From: CAZWEZ01 sp964632795
GTDB lineage: Bacteria; Pseudomonadota; Alphaproteobacteria; Rhodospirillales; 2-02-FULL-58-16
Reading direction: 5' to 3'
Length of the DNA stretch: 6,107 nt
Assembly (NCBI GenBank): GCA_964632795.1
Contig: CAZWEZ010000142.1
Location: 1-6,107 of the forward strand
Under the pieces are notes generated by a model. That model had not been told where the DNA came from and made no database searches. It saw nothing but the letters and a program-made list of their open reading frames with translations. Made by a program: the position numbers and the translations under genes. Shown here in pieces: positions 3,954 through 6,107 of the stretch (positions within the stretch are counted from its first letter, which is position 1; every line of letters begins with the position of its first letter).

Positions 3954-6107
3954 TCACCCATGGAAGCCATCCTCCAGGAACCCTTTGATCTCGCGCACCG
4001 CCTCGGCGAGGCCCAGGCGCCGCACCTCGACGCCGTCCGGGAAGGCGCCGACGAGGCGGCTCGGCAGGGCCCGATCCAGCATCACGAAGACGCCCCGGTC
4101 GTCGGCCTTCCGCACCAGCCGCCCGTAAGCCTGGCGCAGCTTGCGGCGGGTCAGCATTTCATCGAAGGCGCGCCCGCCGTAGACCTCCCGGCGGGCCTTG
4201 TGGAGGAGGTCCGGGCGCGGCCACGGCACCCGCTCGAAGACGATCAGGCGCAACGAGCGGCCGGGCACGTCGACCCCGTCGCGCACCGCGTCCGTGCCCA
4301 GCAGGCACGAGTCCTCCTCGGCCCGGAAGATGTCGATCAGGGTGCCGGTGTCCATGGCGTCCACGTGCTGGGCCATCAGCCGCAGCCCGGACTCCTCCAG
4401 CGGCCCGGCGATGCGCTCATGGACCGCCTTGAGGCGGCTGATGGCGGTGAACAGGCCGAGCCCGCCGCCGCCGGCGGCCAGGAACAGCTCGCGGTAGGCG
4501 GCGGCGACCCGGTCGGGGTCGTCGCGCCCGACGTCGCCGACCACCAGCACCCGGGTCTGTCCGGGGTAGTCGAACGGCGAGGGGACGGCGGCGCGCCCGG
4601 CGCCGGCGGCCAGGTGGCGGGCCCCGGTGCGGTCCTCGGCCACCGCCCAGTCGGCCTCGTCCTCGCCCGAGCAGTCGCGCAGCGTCGCCGAGGTGACCAG
4701 CAGCCCGTGGGCCGGCTCGGCGACCACCTCGGCGAAGGGTCGGGTCGGATCGACCCAGTGGCGGTGGAGGCCGAGGTCGATATCGCGGCCGCCGGCCCGC
4801 TCGACCGACAGCCAGTCGACGAACTCGGCCGGGGTCTCGCCGGGCAGGTCGCGGAGCATCGCCCGCCACGCCCGGACCTGTATCACGCCCCGCCGCTCGA
4901 GGCTGCCGCACAGGGATTCGATGCGCAACCGGGTGGCGCTGTCGAGCTCGTCGGCGTCGTCGTCGAGACGCCCGGCAAGCGCCGTGACGAGGGCGGCCAG
5001 GGGGCGCTCCAGGCGGCCCAGCGCCTCTTCCAGGGCCCCCGCCGCCTCGAGCAGGCCGTCGACCGGCGGGGTGCTCGGGCACTCCAGGCTGTAGGGTGAT
5101 GCGGTGTCGGGGTCCCGCGCGTAGACCTGGCGGCGGACGATGCTCAGGAAGGCCTCGGCGACGCCGACCGGCATCTCGCCGGCCAGCCGCTGGCGCCAGC
5201 CGGCCCCGGGCAGGGCGCGGGCCGCCCGCAGGGTCCCCTCCAGGGCCTCGGTGAGCGCCCCGTCGCCCTCGGCCAGGTCGCCGATGCGAATCTTGATCCC
5301 GCGCCGCCGCGACCGCCCGCCCTCCTCGGCGCCGAGCAGCCAACGCCGCAACTCAGCCGTCTCGCGCCCCGACAGGTGGGCCGAGAAGGCGGCGTCGGCG
5401 GCGTCGAACAGGTGGTGGCCCTCGTCGATCACGTAGCGGGTCGGCAGCACACTGTCGGCGCCGCCGTGGGCCGCCTGGACCATGATCAGGGCGTGGTTGG
5501 CGACCACCAACCGGGCCCGCCGGGCGCGGCGGATCGAACGCTCGATGAAGCAGCGGAAGTAATGGGGGCAGGCCGAATAGACGCACTCGCCCCGGGTGTC
5601 GGTGAGGTCCACCGTCAGGGAGCGGCCCAGCAGGTCGGTCAGCCAGGCCGGGAAGTCGCCGCCCACCATGTCGCCGTCCCGGGTCGCCAGCGCCCACCGC
5701 GCCGTCAGCCCCAGCGCCACCGCCCCGCCGCCGCCGCCCGCCGCCAGGCGGTTGACCGCCTCCTCGAAATTGAGCAGGCAGAAATAGTTCTCCCGGCCCT
5801 TGCGGACCACCACCCGCCTGGCCTTCTCCCGGGGGTCGGGGTAGAGGCGGTCGAGTTCGGCGTCGAGCTGGCGTTGCAGGTTGCGGGTGAAGGTGCTGAT
5901 CCACACGCTGCCCTCGTTCTTCTCGGCCCACAGGCTGGCCGGGGCGATGTAGCCCAGCGTCTTGCCGACCCCGGTGCCGGCCTCGGCCAGCACCATCCGC
6001 GGCTCGCCGATCCGCTCGCGGGGGTCGAAGGCGGCCGCCGCGGCGGCCGCGTAGTCGGCCTGCTGGGGGCGCGCCTCGGCGTTGCCGCCGAGCAGTTCGG
6101 CCAGCCG
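3954..6107 (-). CDS. dinG: ATP-dependent DNA helicase, DinG/XPD-type (superfamily 2, iron-sulfur), 5' end outside window
   Basis: At least 717 residues are visible and the frame is open to the window edge. An ATG at 5996 lies only five codons before the Walker A motif and has no ribosome binding site. Conserved helicase sequence (ARPQQ at visible residues 12-16, resembling a Q-motif) lies before it, so the true start is beyond 6107. Numbering from the first visible codon: Walker A EAGTGVGKT (K49); C110, C175, C180 and C186 in the spacing typical of the 4Fe-4S cluster domain of XPD/DinG; the Walker B box as DEGH (228-231) in place of DEAH; LVTSAT (4683-4700); the motif-V-like stretch GTDAVRDGVDVPG; and motif VI QAYGRLVR (4110-4133). 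Such enzymes unwind DNA 5' to 3' and resolve R-loops or damaged structures in the cell. YoaA-like or other alphaproteobacterial paralogues are alternatives to DinG proper. It ends 28 nt before the TerB-like gene and is probably the first visible gene of that operon. Confidence 0.9.
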   Translation of the reverse strand, partial: RLAELLGGNAEARPQQADYAAAAAAAFDPRERIGEPRMVLAEAGTGVGKTLGYIAPASLWAEKNEGSVWISTFTRNLQRQLDAELDRLYPDPREKARRVVVRKGRENYFCLLNFEEAVNRLAAGGGGGAVALGLTARWALATRDGDMVGGDFPAWLTDLLGRSLTVDLTDTRGECVYSACPHYFRCFIERSIRRARRARLVVANHALIMVQAAHGGADSVLPTRYVIDEGHHLFDAADAAFSAHLSGRETAELRRWLLGAEEGGRSRRRGIKIRIGDLAEGDGALTEALEGTLRAARALPGAGWRQRLAGEMPVGVAEAFLSIVRRQVYARDPDTASPYSLECPSTPPVDGLLEAAGALEEALGRLERPLAALVTALAGRLDDDADELDSATRLRIESLCGSLERRGVIQVRAWRAMLRDLPGETPAEFVDWLSVERAGGRDIDLGLHRHWVDPTRPFAEVVAEPAHGLLVTSATLRDCSGEDEADWAVAEDRTGARHLAAGAGRAAVPSPFDYPGQTRVLVVGDVGRDDPDRVAAAYRELFLAAGGGGLGLFTAISRLKAVHERIAGPLEESGLRLMAQHVDAMDTGTLIDIFRAEEDSCLLGTDAVRDGVDVPGRSLRLIVFERVPWPRPDLLHKARREVYGGRAFDEMLTRRKLRQAYGRLVRKADDRGVFVMLDRALPSRLVGAFPDGVEVRRLGLAEAVREIKGFLEDGFHG

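Noticed and set aside
3960..5099. A 379-codon + strand open frame across the helicase gene
   Set aside because: It is antisense to conserved helicase motifs, has low-complexity composition, and shows no recognisable domain.
5994..5996. ATG at 5996 as the helicase start
   Set aside because: Conserved helicase sequence continues upstream to the window edge, the Walker A motif would begin at residue 5, and there is no ribosome binding site.
6031..6050. Perfect 20-bp GC palindrome (NotI-like sequence)
   Set aside because: It encodes a run of seven alanines inside the helicase frame. GCC/GCG codon use readily produces such symmetry, so no separate function is supported.

Overview
The window is GC-rich (roughly 70% by eye), densely coding DNA with strong G/C third-position bias. 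The gene content and protein style suggest an alphaproteobacterium, possibly Rhodospirillales-like; this is an inference, as no rRNA or marker gene is present. One gene lies on the + strand at the left end. Everything else is on the - strand and is transcribed from right to left.

Layout from the left. 96-620 (+) is a small hotdog-fold acyl-CoA thioesterase. It converges on 642-1121 (-), a gluconokinase (gntK), which overlaps by 4 bp the end of 1118-2443 (-), a 6-phosphogluconate dehydrogenase (gnd). Next comes an unusual non-coding stretch, 2444-2627. It holds a 38-codon remnant of a response-regulator receiver domain and a perfect 62-bp AT-rich palindrome. To its right is a three-gene - strand cluster: a truncated-at-the-edge DinG/XPD-type iron-sulfur helicase (3954 to beyond 6107), a TerB-like protein (3521-3925) and a beta-hydroxyacid dehydrogenase resembling tartronate semialdehyde reductase (2628-3509). 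The gaps in this cluster are only 28 and 11 nt.

Working together: gntK phosphorylates gluconate to 6-phosphogluconate and gnd decarboxylates that to ribulose 5-phosphate. The overlapping pair is therefore a compact gluconate-to-pentose-phosphate module. The helicase, TerB-like protein and reductase look co-transcribed by spacing, but no shared pathway is evident.

The most interesting part is 2296-2630. A perfect palindrome, a receiver-domain fragment truncated at both ends, a 12-bp tandem repeat at the gnd start, a gnd start codon abutting a stop codon with no visible ribosome binding site, and a gnd nucleotide-binding domain about 15 residues short all fall within about 330 bp. This looks like a rearrangement or mobile-element scar that has reshaped the 5' end of gnd. 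No complete novel defence or mobile system, CRISPR array, tRNA or rRNA was seen.
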